Notes: generated by a model from the sequence alone, not told the origin. A DNA stretch of 38,919 nucleotides from Candidatus Peribacteria bacterium (GCA_031280545.1 JAITGP010000003.1:1-38919); one strand, 5' to 3'; counted from the stretch's first letter, positions 11,001 through 21,116 are shown. Translations and numbers: made by a program.

Positions 11001-11006
11001 AGTATA
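11001..11006 (-). promoter_or_regulatory. -10 element of ligA
   Basis: TATACT on the minus strand, which would start transcription about 27 nt before the ligA ATG. No good -35 lies 16-17 bp upstream; TTGACC is only 10 bp away, so the -35 is weak or absent. Confidence 0.4.
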
Positions 11007-11134
11007 GAAAAAATGAGGTCAAATTCTAGTCCTATTCCCTTCTTTTTTTAGTATGTGAGGTTTTTGGAGATGAAAAAAGAAGCAAGTCTGGTTTGCCAGT
11101 AGAACGATGATCAAAATTCTTTGGTCATTTTTCT

Positions 11135-14100
11135 TTAAAAAGATAATTCATCTTCAATGCTATGCTTTTTTTCAGGCTTTTCTTCTATTACTTTCTTATT
11201 TTTCTGTTCTTCAGCTAGGAGAATGAAGGTAATCAGATTTTTGGAGAGATAATTGATATGACTTCTGCTTCCTATAAGGGCTCCAGTTATCATCAGAGCT
11301 TTTTCACTGATGTAGGCTTTTGCGAATTCCTCAGGGTCATTTAAAAGTTCTTGGCGAATAGCGATATAATTCTGTGATCTATTATGAAAACTTAAGACTT
11401 TATCCTCCTTGGTATCTTTACTACTACTGTTAAAAACTACAATAGAACTTTCCTTATTATTTTCTAGGTAAGGGTCTATTATTTTATGTGTATTGAGTAT
11501 TTCCTGTTGTTTTTTTGGAAGTCTTTTATTTTCAATCCAATCGAATCTTTCTTCATGCCCTCTTATTACTTGAAGTGTGCTGTTCACTCAGGATTTTTTT
11601 AAAGTTTTCATGATATTATATTCTAGAGTGATAGGTTCATATCCTAATTTTTCTGCATCATATTTTTGTTGATCATTATTCCCATCATCCAAGATAGCTT
11701 TTCCTCCATAGTTTTTATAAAATACTTCTCTCCAAATGTTAGCATATTTTACGTCCATTTCTTGAAACTCTAGGAAATTTTTCTTTTCCTTTTTATCAAA
11801 TACAGATTTTTCAGACATAAACGTAGGTTTGGAATGGGATTTTTCTAAGATCATTGCAATAAGATTTTTATTGCTTGTATTGCTTATTAAGCGTTTCACA
11901 TCTTTTTGAACTTGCTCGTTATCTACAAAATTTCTATCTCTATTGATGTGATCGGTGGCAAGATTATAGCTGAAAAGGAGTTGATCTTTGTAGGCATCGG
12001 TAAGAAGGATTCCTTTTACAAAAATTCTTCCCATGTGGTCATCAAGTACCTGAGATCCATCTGACTCTTGGCTGAGTGGTTGTAAGTTTTTTCTCAAAAA
12101 TAATACCTTATCATAAATATCTCTTACTTCTTCCCAGAACGAGTCAGTAATATTACTGAAGTGTGTTTGAGATCCTGTGATACTTCTATCTCCTTCTTTT
12201 ACTTTGAAATACAATTTTTCAGCATCTTCTCCTTCTATTTTAATCTGTCTTTTATCTGCTTGGGCTTCCCAATTTCTAGACTTATATCCAATATCTAATC
12301 CCTCCCTGAGAGAGGCAGAGGCGATCATTTTGAGCCCTTCTCCAAATTGACCTGCAGCTTGTTTGTTATTTTCTTTCCCTGTTTTTAGGATTCCCAAATA
12401 ATTGGCATCATACCCTCTTCCATTATCTTTAAAAATGATGTTCTTTATCTCTTTGCTAGAGAGCCCGAGAGCGTCTTCTAGAGGAATTCTGTTTCCTCTT
12501 CTGGTTTCTATGATAATGTCTACTTGTGTCCCTCCACAGTCTCCTGGAAGGTGATTTTGGATAGTATCTAACACGATTCTTTCTACTCCTCGTTGATCTT
12601 TCATATAGTCCAGAGTGAAAGAAGTTTCTAGCTCATACTGAGCGGTTTCATCGTAAAAATCTATTGCTGAAGGTACGCCTGCTTTAGAGAGAGTTCAAAG
12701 AAGTCCATCAGGAAAAGAAACGATACTATATCCGTTTTCTTTTAAGGTTCTTCTCATTTTTTCGGTGATTTTTTCTTTTTTTAGAATGGTAGCTTTTTCT
12801 CAGTATTTTTCAAGAAAGCATTCTTTCCATAGCTTGGGATATGAAATGTTTAGTACCCAGGAAGTCTCGCTATTGAAACTGTAGTCTTTATTTTCTTCTA
12901 GCTCCATCAATCTTTTAATAATAGCTTTTGAGGTAGTTGCACTGATGATATTCTTAATCTTTCATTTGTATTCCTCTGGTTTTAAGGTGTCTCTATCTCT
13001 GTTAGGTTCTCCTTCGTAAAAATTATAACTAAAATAGGTAGAGTTATCTGCATCGTTGATATAAAGCCCTTTGAGATACAGTCTTCTATTATCCAAGGAA
13101 ACCACTTCTCCATCTCTGGCAGTATCTATAGGCTCGTAGTCTGGCTTAAAATGCAATATAGTATCTCAAACTCCTTTAGCCAAATTTATGAGCTCTCTGG
13201 AAGGATTATGAAACGTAGTTTTGGATCCGATGAAAGGTCTTTCTCTTTTGAGATATTCTACATCATAGCAGAGCTGTTGCATGGTGCGGGTACTCTTATT
13301 GCTTTCCAAAAGTACCTCTTTGGTGGTAGGTTTAGCTCTTCGGTTTTGGGATTCAAATTCTATCTCGACTCCTTCTCTGAGAGAAGCCGTAGCAATCATT
13401 TTTATCCCTTCTCCAAATTGTCCTACAGCGTCTTTGTCATTTTCTTTGGTAGAAAAAAAGAAAAGCAGATTTTTAAGATCGTACCCTATTCCATCATCTA
13501 CGAATCTGATTTTTGAGAGTCTGTTAGAAGTTTGTTGTGCTTCTTTGAGAGATATTCGTTGCTGTTGATCCTCATCAAAAAAGTGAATATAGGCATGTTC
13601 TCCTTTGGAATCTCCAGGGAGATGATTCTGAATCCCATCCAAAATAATTCTGGAAGCTCCTCGTTTTTTCTTTTGATAGTCTAGGGTGAGAGTGGTTTCT
13701 AGTTGTTCTTTCTTTTCCACTGTGCTTTCTCCTCCATTATTTGAGAAAAACTTTACGTCATTGTCTTGTAAGAGTTGTAGTTGATAATCGGCGTTTTGTG
13801 CTAGTTTTACGTCTTTTATCACTTCAGAAATGGTGTTAGAGATTGTTTCTAAACCATATCCTTTTCCTTTTTTCCATCCCCATTTGAATCGGGTCTTTAT
13901 TTTATTATAAAGGGCGAATTTGGCTTTCTCTTTTTGTGGTAAGTACTCTTCATTGAGAAATTTTTGAAAATCAGGTACATAACTGTCTATGATATGTATG
14001 GTTTTGCGGATCTTGTCTTTTACTTTTGATTCATCAAGAGTCTTGATTATGATTTCTCCTTCATCTACGTGTATCTTGTTCATCTCTTCTTCTTTTTCAA

Positions 14101-14203
14101 TGTTGTTGAGTATCTCTAGTAAGTATCTTCTTTGTGCGGATACTTTTGAAAGTGTCTCCAATTTTTTATTTCTCAATTCTTTCCTTTCGATTGATAAAGA
14201 CAT
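11135..14203 (-). CDS. Large protein with two tandem GHKL-type ATPase modules, function unknown
   Basis: 1022 residues as one frame once five UGA codons (13166, 12962, two between 12960 and 12605, and 11588) are read as Gly. A coiled-coil-rich N terminus (1-165) precedes two homologous modules about 357 residues apart. Copy 1 has LDGIQNHLPGD (189-198), DDGIGYD (236-242), GQFGEGIKM (261-269) and FSYN...NRDRD (391-405). Copy 2 has LDTIQNHLPGD (546-555), DNGRGYD (593-599), GQFGEGLKM (618-626) and FSYN...NRDRN (744-758). These match the N box, DxGxG and GxxGxG boxes of the Hsp90/GyrB/MORC superfamily, with QNHLPGD replacing the usual DNSxDA. About 250 mostly helical residues follow copy 2. Both copies look catalytically intact. 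Transcribed alone from a near-consensus promoter. No signal peptide, so probably cytoplasmic. I do not recognise a named family. Confidence 0.85.
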
Positions 14204-14234
14204 GATTTAATAGTATACAGTATAAATGAATTTT

Positions 14235-14262
14235 ATTATACATATTGACATATAAATATCAA
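14235..14262 (-). promoter_or_regulatory. Promoter of the tandem GHKL gene
   Basis: On the minus strand: TTGATA (14257-14262), a 16-bp spacer, then a perfect TATAAT (14235-14240), giving a leader of about 25 nt. It is among the strongest promoter matches in the window. Confidence 0.75.
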
Positions 14263-14294
14263 TACAATTTATATATCTTTAGGAGATTTTTCTC

Positions 14295-14322
14295 TTGAAA
14301 CTCTGAGAAAAAATGCTATACT
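14295..14322 (+). promoter_or_regulatory. Promoter of ybaB
   Basis: TTGAAA (14295-14300), a 16-bp spacer, then TATACT (14317-14322) preceded by TGC (extended -10). The leader is about 28 nt. It is nearly identical in design to the dnaJ promoter. Confidence 0.75.
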
Positions 14323-14356
14323 GCTATTCAGCTTTTTACTTTTGTACTACAAAAAA

Positions 14357-14725
14357 ATGGGAATGTTCGATAAAATGGGTGATATGAAAAAAATGTATGA
14401 TAAATACAAACAACTTGAAAAAGTCTTAAAAAATCTGGTTATCAGAGCCAAAGAGGGAAAATATGATGACGGTGGTGAAGAAAAAGATGCGATCATCGTA
14501 GATATCTCTGGTGAGATGAAACTCAAGGATTTGCAAATCAATGATGTAAATTTGTTGGATCCTAGCAAAAAAACTCAGCTTGAGCAGCTTTTGATTTCTG
14601 CTTTTCAAAAAGCTCAAAATAAAGCTCAAGAAATCGTAGCGGAAAAGACCAAGGAGATTCTTGGGGTAGATACTAACGATTTGGCAGGGATGCTTGGTGG
14701 GGGAGGAATCCCTGGATTGAGCTAG
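14357..14725 (+). CDS. YbaB/EbfC family nucleoid-associated protein
   Basis: 122 residues, slightly longer than the usual 100-110. These proteins form dimers that bind DNA in the nucleoid. The N-terminal helix is lysine-rich (MFDKMGDMKKMYDKYKQLEKVL), the middle strand region is DAIIVDISGEMKLKDLQIND, and the C-terminal helix ends in a glycine-rich tail (GMLGGGGIPG). ATG 14357 is chosen over an upstream alternative because it suits the promoter and the family start. In many bacteria ybaB neighbours dnaX and recR; that context is absent here. Confidence 0.88.
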   Translation: MGMFDKMGDMKKMYDKYKQLEKVLKNLVIRAKEGKYDDGGEEKDAIIVDISGEMKLKDLQINDVNLLDPSKKTQLEQLLISAFQKAQNKAQEIVAEKTKEILGVDTNDLAGMLGGGGIPGLS

Positions 14726-14755
14726 GATACACTAAGGATTCGAACTTTGTGTCCT
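14724..14755. terminator. Weak hairpin between convergent genes
   Basis: AGGATACA pairs with TGTGTCCT (eight pairs, one wobble) across an 18-base loop directly at the ybaB stop. No strong T tract follows on either strand, so its terminator role is tentative. The loop contains a TTCGAA that mimics a tRNA T loop, but there is no tRNA here. Confidence 0.35.
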
Positions 14756-14767
14756 TTGTGGTAAAAA

Positions 14768-15253
14768 TTATAAGAAAAATTTAATACTTATTCCGATGAT
14801 GTAGACGAAAAATACTATACTAATAATTAATTTTATAAGAATCCCTGAAAGGAAGCCCAAGAATGCACCTCGTGCAGATTTAAGGGCTTTTTTCTCATCT
14901 TTTTGAGCGAGATATTCTCCTAGTAATGCTCCTACAAAAGGACCTACAATAACTCCGACAGGTCCTGCAAAGAGTCCGATGATCATTCCGATAATACATC
15001 CGTTTGTCCCTCGTTTGGTTCCTCAGAATTTTTTGGTTCCTCGGATGGGGAGTAGATAGTCTAGGAGGGTTATTGCTATGGTAATGATTCCCCGAATGAT
15101 TACGAATTCTCGAGAGAGAGGAAAATGTAGGGTGAATTGCAAAATGATGAGAGCTAGATATCCTAACTGAGGACCAGGGAGTCCTGGAAGGATTGCTCCG
15201 ATTACCCCTACAATTCCTAAAATTACTGCAATAAGTATACTAATAACCGCCAT
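14768..15253 (-). CDS. DUF456 family membrane protein
   Basis: 161 residues, almost entirely hydrophobic. Repeated small-residue helices (AVILGIVGVIGAILPGLPGPQL, GLFAGPVGVIVGPFVGALLG, LSGILIKLIISIVFFVYIIG) with Gly/Pro-rich turns match DUF456 proteins of unknown function. One UGA (15023-15025) gives KKF-G-GTKRG. Its start overlaps the end of the DUF5652 gene by 14 nt, so the two are probably translated together as the distal part of the lysS operon. Confidence 0.75.
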
Positions 15254-15581
15254 GATGTTTTTTTTGAAAGAATGAAAGGTAGAGAATCGGCAAAATTCCT
15301 ACAGTATTGAAAATCAAAATACAAATGAATCGTAAGAGTTGGTTATTTCTTCCCGTTTTTCGGAGAGCAATTATTTTCCAGAGAAATTCCCATACAATTA
15401 AAACGATAAACACAGGAAATAGTCGTCCCAATCGTGCAAACTGTCCTTGTAGCATTCGTCCACACATTATTTCTGGGGAAGGAAAACTATTAGGATTTGC
15501 TAGTACTGCACACTTGGTTAATCCCTCTCAGCAGTTGGTTAGAAATTGGGTGGTGTCTTGTACTAGAGTACTAAAATCCAT
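15240..15581 (-). CDS. Small DUF5652-like membrane protein
   Basis: 113 residues from ATG 15581, using one UGA as Gly (NCGEG); an internal ATG at 15467 would drop a third of the protein. A polar N-terminal 45 residues with three Cys precedes two membrane helices (LFPVFIVLIVWEFLWKIIAL and ICILIFNTVGILPILYLSFF), separated by a basic loop. The WKxIALRK and NTVGILPILYL segments resemble DUF5652, common in candidate phyla bacteria and of unknown function. It lies 27 nt after lysS. Confidence 0.65.
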
Positions 15582-15608
15582 GGTTGTTGTGGGTATAAGA
15601 AAGAAATA

Positions 15609-17252
15609 TTATTCTTCGTCGGTGCTTCTGGGTTTCATCAGCGGAAACATCACCACATCACGAAGATTATCTTGTTCTGTCAAAATTGCCAAAAGTCTTT
15701 CCAATCCCATTCCAAATCCAGATTGTGGAGGCATTCCATATTCCATTGCCTCTACGAAGGCTTCATCTCCCGCAGTCGCTTCTTCATCTCAGCTTTCAGC
15801 TTGTTTATCAAAGTTTGCTTGTTGTAAGAGAGGGTCTACTAATTCTGAATAAGCTTTACACATTTCCCAACCGTTCACAAGGAGCTGGAATTGTTCAACG
15901 ATATTGGGGTCTTTGTCAGAGATTCTAGCGAGTGGCTGCATAATTACAGGGTAATTATAGATGAATGCTGGTCCAATAATTTTTGGTCTGAGGACCTTTT
16001 TGAAAAGATAGTCAATCAAGGTGGAGGTTCCCATCGCATCCATCCCTTCAAATTCGATACCTTTGGCTTTGATGTCAGCTCTGAGTTGGTCAGCGTCTTG
16101 TAGGCCATATTTGCTGATATCCAACCCACTGGCATCGTTTACTCCTTGGGTATAGTCGATTCTCTCTCGTGGAGTCGTGAAATCGACTTCTTTTTCGACT
16201 CCTTCTTTGTCTTTTACTTTCAGCTTTTTAGAGAGGTTGAGTTTGTCGAAAATGTAGTCCATCATTTTTTCAGTAAAACGCATATTGTCTTCGTAATTTC
16301 GGTAGACTGCGTAATGCTCCACTTGCGTGAATTCTTGCAAATGTGAGGGGTCAGAACCCTCATTTCTGAAGTCTTGTCCAATTTCAAAAACCTTTTCAAA
16401 TCTTCCGACCGTCGCTTTTTTGAGTGAGGTTTCAAAAGCAATTCTTAAATAAACATCGGTATCGTAATCGTTATGGTGGGTGATAAACGGTCTGGCTGCA
16501 GCACCACTGGCTGCATTATCCAAGATTGGAGTTTGAATTTCAATAAATCCCTCTTTGGTATAAAACTCTCTCAAGGTTTGATAAAATTTTGATTTGAAAA
16601 GAAAGCGTTTATAGGTTTCGGAGTTCATCGTCATATCAAGGTATCTTTTTCTGTAGAGTTCCTCAGGGTCGGAGAGACCGTGGTATTTTTCAGGTAATCC
16701 ACGGATAGATTTGGAAAGAAAAGAAAATTCTGATACAAAAATCGTAAGTTCCCCTTTGTGAGTTTTGAAAATTTCTCCTTTCACTCCGATAAAGTCTCCC
16801 ACATCTACCATTTTTTCCATGAATTTGTAGGCAGTTAAACCCTCGCTCACTTCATTCGCAACCCCTTGTCAGGGGGTTCAATAGGACACTTCTTCTCAAG
16901 GGGCAACAATATCCGGATTGGGTAATAAACTTTTCAGTTCACCATTCGTGCAAATGGAACAATTATCTCTGTGAAACATTAATTGGATTTGTTCAGTGCT
17001 GTCGAGTAGGCGGGCAAAAGCAAGTTTCCCATGACTGCGATACAGAGTCACTCTTCCTGCGGTGCTTACCTGAAGTTCAGGGTTTGGAATAATCGTTTCA
17101 ATATCTCTAAGATCAGATTTTTCATACTGTTGGATAATGTCAGTGATGAGGTGAGTTTTTTCGTAACTCTGAGCGAAGGGAATTATCCCCATTTTTTTTA
17201 TTTTTTCTACTTTTTGGATGCGGACATCTCTTTCGGATAATTGTTGAGCCAT
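15609..17252 (-). CDS. lysS: Lysyl-tRNA synthetase, class II
   Basis: 547 residues; charges tRNA-Lys. The N-terminal OB-fold anticodon-binding domain (VSTAGRVTLYRSHGKLAFARL) is followed by the class II core with motif 2 FRNEGSDPSHLQEFTQ and motif 3 GFGMGLERLL. Four UGA codons are read as Gly; three of them cluster at 16850-16900. About 40 residues with two Cys and three UGA glycines appear inserted in the OB domain between QLMFHRDN and YKFMEKMVDVGDFIG, where typical LysRS has a short turn. The CGA codon at 16167-16169 stands where P-F/W-x-R is expected, consistent with Trp. It heads an operon with two small membrane-protein genes. Confidence 0.96.
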
Positions 17253-17286
17253 TGGGATAAAAACAAAAGAATAAATATACTTTATA

Positions 17287-17314
17287 TTTGTAGTTTTTCT
17301 GTTACTTGTTTCAA
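17287..17314 (-). promoter_or_regulatory. Promoter of lysS operon
   Basis: On the minus strand: TTGAAA (17309-17314), a 16-bp spacer, then a weak TACAAA (17287-17292). The leader would be about 28 nt. Confidence 0.4.
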
Positions 17315-17380
17315 GGGAGTTTTTATAAAAAAACTGACCTTATTGCTGAAAGTCATTTTTAGTAATAAAGCAAATCCAAC

Positions 17381-17419
17381 TTACTTCGCACTTCTCATCA
17401 ACATAAGCAAAACTCCTCT
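17381..17419 (-). pseudogene. Remnant of an LRR/SLH-type gene 3' end
   Basis: Between two in-frame stops the minus strand encodes RGVLLMLMRSAK, whose last eight residues (LMLMRSAK) are identical to the C terminus of the LRR protein ending at 6787. The DNA match covers GCACTTCTCATCAACAT in both places. It looks like the decayed 3' tip of a lost paralogue. Confidence 0.4.
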
Positions 17420-17534
17420 CTAGTTTTACTATGATTACAAATCCTATTTTTTCCCTTTCTGTAGCATTCTGCAATTCATATCCTATTTTTTGGTGATGTA
17501 TTTTGTATTATACTTTTCCCTATCAATAAAAAAC

Positions 17535-17562
17535 TTGTTTTTTTTCTTCCTTTTTGTAGTAT
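17535..17562 (+). promoter_or_regulatory. Promoter of the exonuclease gene
   Basis: TTGTTT (17535-17540), a 16-bp spacer, then TAGTAT (17557-17562); the leader is about 28 nt. An alternative -10 (TATACT, 17509-17514) has no matching -35. Confidence 0.45.
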
Positions 17563-17596
17563 CAAAGTGTAGATTTATTTTCAGATTTATTTTTGT

Positions 17597-18622
17597 ATGT
17601 ATAAAAAATTCACCCTTGCAGAATTGAAAACCATATCAAATGATTTTATTTTGCATTTGTCTGATATTTTGAAAAGAGAGAAATGTGAGGGAAATATTAA
17701 TGCCTTTTATAAAGTAGCTTTTCGCGAGGGAAATGAATTATACTATTTTGATAGAGGAAACGTTAGTTTTAAGATTGTTTTGGAAAATAATAAATTACAT
17801 TTTTTTGATGAGAAAGAAAAAATAGAAGTGGAAATCCCCGCTGACCAAAAGGGATATCTGCAGGACTTGATAAAGGATTTTGTGGTTCATAAAGGGCGTC
17901 AGACAGGACATACGATTAAAGAAATTTTGAGAACTGAATTTTCAAAAGGGGCTTTTGCTCAAATGTTGGATAAACCTTATTTGGTATATGATATTGAAAC
18001 CTCTCTCATTCCTGATGATAAAAATTTGAAAAATGTTGAATTTTATCTTGGGTATTATATGGAAGAAAAAGAATCCTGAAAGGCTGAATATGTTTGCATT
18101 ACCCAGGAAAATCTTGCTAATTTTGTAGATAAAATGTTGAACTTTGATGGATATATTGTGGGATTTAATCAGATTTATTTTGATAATCCAGTGAGTGTGT
18201 ATAATGCGAATTTGGATGAGGTTGCTACTACTGAAGCTATTAAAAAGCTGAATGAAAAAAGTATTGATCTGTATATGTTTGTAAGGACGCTGACGGGTAG
18301 GAGAAATTTAGGTTTGAATAGGCTTGCTACGGATTTGGTTGGTGAATCTAAAAATTTGGAATGAGGGGGGGCAAGTGTGGAGAGCTTATGGAAAGAGTGG
18401 AAATCTACTTGAAATGAAAACCTACTCAAAGATATTATGTCTTACTGTGAAAATGATGTGGTAATGACGACTCTACTTTTTTTCTATCTTTTGCATTTCA
18501 AAAAAATTTATCTTGATGGGGAGGAGTATTTGTATGATATCCCAAAATTTCTTACCTATTCTAAACCTCTGGAGAAAAAAGCTGATCCTAGCAAAATGTA
18601 TGGGCAATCTTTACTTTCTTAA
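17597..18622 (+). CDS. DEDDy-type 3'-5' exonuclease domain protein
   Basis: 341 residues. The C-terminal two thirds has the RNase H-like exonuclease motifs: Exo I VYDIET (Asp132, Glu134), Exo II GFNQIYFDNP (Asp196) and Exo III YCENDVVMT (Tyr283, Asp287), i.e. the DEDDy arrangement of DnaQ-like and YprB-like nucleases. The N-terminal 120 residues are charged and of unknown fold. Three UGA codons (18077-18079, 18362-18364, 18410-18412) are glycine. The substrate (DNA or RNA) cannot be told from sequence. The methyltransferase gene follows after 9 nt, so they are probably co-transcribed. Confidence 0.8.
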
Positions 18623-18631
18623 GCTTCATTG

Positions 18632-19384
18632 ATGACGATTAAAACCGATCTTCAAGACTTCTACAATCATGAAGCCAAAAAATATTATGAAACGAGAAAA
18701 AAATTCTGGCAGGAAGGAACTCTCATTTTACAGGCTCTGGAAACCTTGTCTGCTTCTGGCAAAAAACTCAATATTTTGGAAATTGGATGTGGAAGTGGGA
18801 GATTTGCGAGTTTTTTACAAGACCATTATCAAGGAAAGTTTTCATATGTGGGAGTAGATCTCTCTGAAAAGCTTTTGTTGTATGCTCAGAAAGATAATCC
18901 CAAGCTTACCTTTATCTGTGAAGATATGAGTGAATTTATTGTGAGACAAAAGCAGGAAAGTTTTGATGTGATTATCGGAGTGGCAAGTTTTCAGCATATT
19001 CCGAGCTATAGGGAGCGTTTGTTTTTGATGAAACATTTCTATAGAGCTCTAAGATATGATGGACTTTTTATTATGACCAACCGATCGCTTTCTCAGCGGT
19101 TTCTCAAAAAAAATCGAGCAGAATTTTTCCGTTCTTTTGGATGCTTTTTGATGAGCTTTGGGAGATGGGACTGGAGGGACATTTATGTTCCATGGGCCAA
19201 TAAAGGACAGACGTTCAAGAGATATTACCATCTTTTTGGGTTGAAAGAGTTAAAAAAGCTGATGGACTTTTCTGGACTTTCTCTGCGTCATCTCAGCTAT
19301 ATCGATAATAAAGGCAATTGTATTTCTCATTGGAAATATTCTAGTAATTCCTTTCTCGTCGCTCAAAAAAGTCCTATTGTTTAA
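18632..19384 (+). CDS. SAM-dependent methyltransferase, Trm9/ALKBH8-like
   Basis: 250 residues. Class I methyltransferase fold: motif I NILEIGCGSGRF, acidic VGVDLSEKLL and motif IV-like DVIIGVASFQHI. The C-terminal DIYVPWANKG and RYYHLFGLKELKKLM resemble the VPW and RYYHxF signatures of the Trm9/ALKBH8 methyltransferases that finish wobble-uridine side chains in tRNA. That substrate is inferred; a small-molecule or protein methylase is possible. ATG 18632 is used; a TTG lies one codon earlier. CGA/CGG codons at 19082, 19097 and 19115 fit Trp (MTNWSLSQWF...KNW). Confidence 0.75.
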   Translation: MTIKTDLQDFYNHEAKKYYETRKKFWQEGTLILQALETLSASGKKLNILEIGCGSGRFASFLQDHYQGKFSYVGVDLSEKLLLYAQKDNPKLTFICEDMSEFIVRQKQESFDVIIGVASFQHIPSYRERLFLMKHFYRALRYDGLFIMTNRSLSQRFLKKNRAEFFRSFGCFLMSFGRWDWRDIYVPWANKGQTFKRYYHLFGLKELKKLMDFSGLSLRHLSYIDNKGNCISHWKYSSNSFLVAQKSPIV

Positions 19385-19412
19385 TCAGCTTTTTATTTTT
19401 TATGCAGTATTT

Positions 19413-21116
19413 ATGAGATTGTCTGTTGTATTTGGAACCAGAGGGACTCAACAAGCTCTTCCCCATTTGGAGAGAATTTTTCATGATTTGTCAAAGCAGA
19501 CTTTTCAAGATTTTCAGGTGATTGTCGTGGTAGATAGGAAATTTAAAGATGAGGAAGATTATAGAGAATTTTTAGATTCTTCACTTCGTTTCACTTCATT
19601 TCACTTTACTCAGAATGACAGTACCCATTCAGAGAGGATTCATTTTTTCACTAATCTTAATTCTGAATTTTTCCCTCAGTCAAAGGGTGGAGCGAGTGCT
19701 GTTAGGAATTTTGGACTCCAGCAGATAGATACGGAGTTAGTGCAACTTTTTGATGATGATAATGGCTTTGATCCTGAGTATCTAGAAAAGGCTGTGCAAA
19801 AATATGATGAGATGAGAAAAAAGACTTGAAAAGAAGTGGTTATTTGTGCAACCATTCTGCATAGAGACAGTGGTAAGGTGTGGAATCAGGGGTTTTCTCA
19901 TTTTCGTTATCGGGAGTCTCGTCCTGTCAGATTTTTTACTGATCCTCCAGCTATTGAGGAAGCGGAAATACAAATGTTTAGTGGGAACGGTTTACTTGGC
20001 TCTGCTCAGCTTTTTCAATCTGTAGGGTATGATGAGGCAATTGCTTGGATTGCAGAAGATATGGATTTTACATTATCGCTCTATGAAAAAGGGGCAAAGC
20101 TGTTTGTGTTTCCTGATTTGATTGTTCGTCATTATGAGAGGGAGAAAACATTTTTGGAGGGGGTTCGAATTGGCTCACAGACTCAGGCTCATCAGAAGGC
20201 AAAAAACTGGTTCCTTTTTGTTTGGAAGCATGGAAACTTTTGGAATAAAGTGCAATTTCGATGTTTAGGGTTGCCAGGGTGTCTGGTTTGGTTATCCTTG
20301 AAAGCCCTGATCTATGGAGGTAAGAAAAGGTGGTCTATTATTCATGGATTATTTCAAGGAGCAAGAGCAGGATGGAAACAGGTTTCTAATCCTCAACTTT
20401 TTACTATTCCGTTGCTATTGACTGCGACTATCACTCCGCAAACCCATTGCGAGCTTAATTTGACTGAGCCCAATAAGAGGTACCACCAATACCTCAATAA
20501 TTTGATAAGACTGATCAAAGAGTCCGATTTTCAGAATTTTGTTTTCTGTGAAAATTCAGCTTCAGAGTTTCCGGATCGCGAAATGATTGAAAACCTAGCA
20601 AATAAGCTGGGAAAACAGATAGAATTTCTCTCATTTAAGGGGGATGAGGAATTAATTCAAAAATATACGCGTGCCTACGGAGACCAGGAAATTATGGAAT
20701 ATGCTTTACAGCATTCAAAAATTCTAGCTCAGCATGCAAGTTTTTATAAGCTTACGGGGAGATATCGAGTAGCAAATATTAATACTCTGCTTCGCGTGCG
20801 ATCCAAAGAGTTTACGGTCTTTATCAAAGGAGGGGTGAGGATTCCCACTGTGCATACTTCATTTTTCAAGGCAGATAAAGAGTATTTTAAGAAGTATTTG
20901 CAAGGAAAATATGTTGATTTACCCAACTATCCTCATCAGAGGCTGGAGTATCTCTATTATGATCAGATAAAAAAGTCTGGCAAAGCAATGCATTTGCATG
21001 GGCATTACCCTTTTTTTCAGGGGGAGCGAGGAGAGTGAGGGAAAATGGATGAGGGGTTTTTGAAAAGGTTAAAGACGAAAATTGTGGTATTTTTTGGGTG
21101 GTATGATATTAATTAG
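19413..21116 (+). CDS. Two-domain protein: family 2 glycosyltransferase plus second GT-like domain
   Basis: 567 residues with two UGA glycines (19827-19829, 21036-21038). Residues 1-320 are a GT-A family 2 glycosyltransferase: MRLSVVFGTRG, SAVRNFG, metal-binding DDD (114-116) and the late acidic motif WIAEDMDFTL. Two hydrophobic stretches around 283-300 may contact the membrane. From about 327, IPLLLTATITP, FVFCENSA, YALQHSKIL and FYKLTGRYRVANI resemble a separate family of putative surface-polysaccharide transferases. No donor or acceptor can be assigned. ATG 19413 starts right at the first GT-A strand. The gene carries an embedded intergenic-type repeat at 19574-19621. Confidence 0.75.
19574..19621 (+). 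repeat. Repeat-like insert within the glycosyltransferase coding region
   Basis: The stretch begins AGATTCTTCACTTCG, continues with three near-copies of TTTCACTT, and ends CTCAGAATGACAG. The two ends match my recollection of a widespread intergenic bacterial repeat (AGATTCTTCGCTTCG...CTCAGAATGACA). It keeps the reading frame and adds residues such as SLRFTSFHFTQNDS between GT-A strands. Confidence 0.4.

Larger units (their letters stand above)
17253..17596. other. Divergent intergenic region between lysS and the exonuclease gene
   Basis: 344 nt holding the lysS promoter (minus), the exonuclease-gene promoter (plus), a small A/T hairpin (17318-17335), a 13-codon remnant at 17381-17419 and two direct copies of ATCCTATTTTTT (near 17445 and 17480). 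Nothing else recognisable is seen. Confidence 0.6.

Noticed and set aside
14735..14760. GGATTCGAA motif resembling a minus-strand tRNA T loop
   Set aside because: The flanking stem does not pair as a T arm and no acceptor, anticodon or D arm can be built; it is better read as the loop of a weak hairpin.
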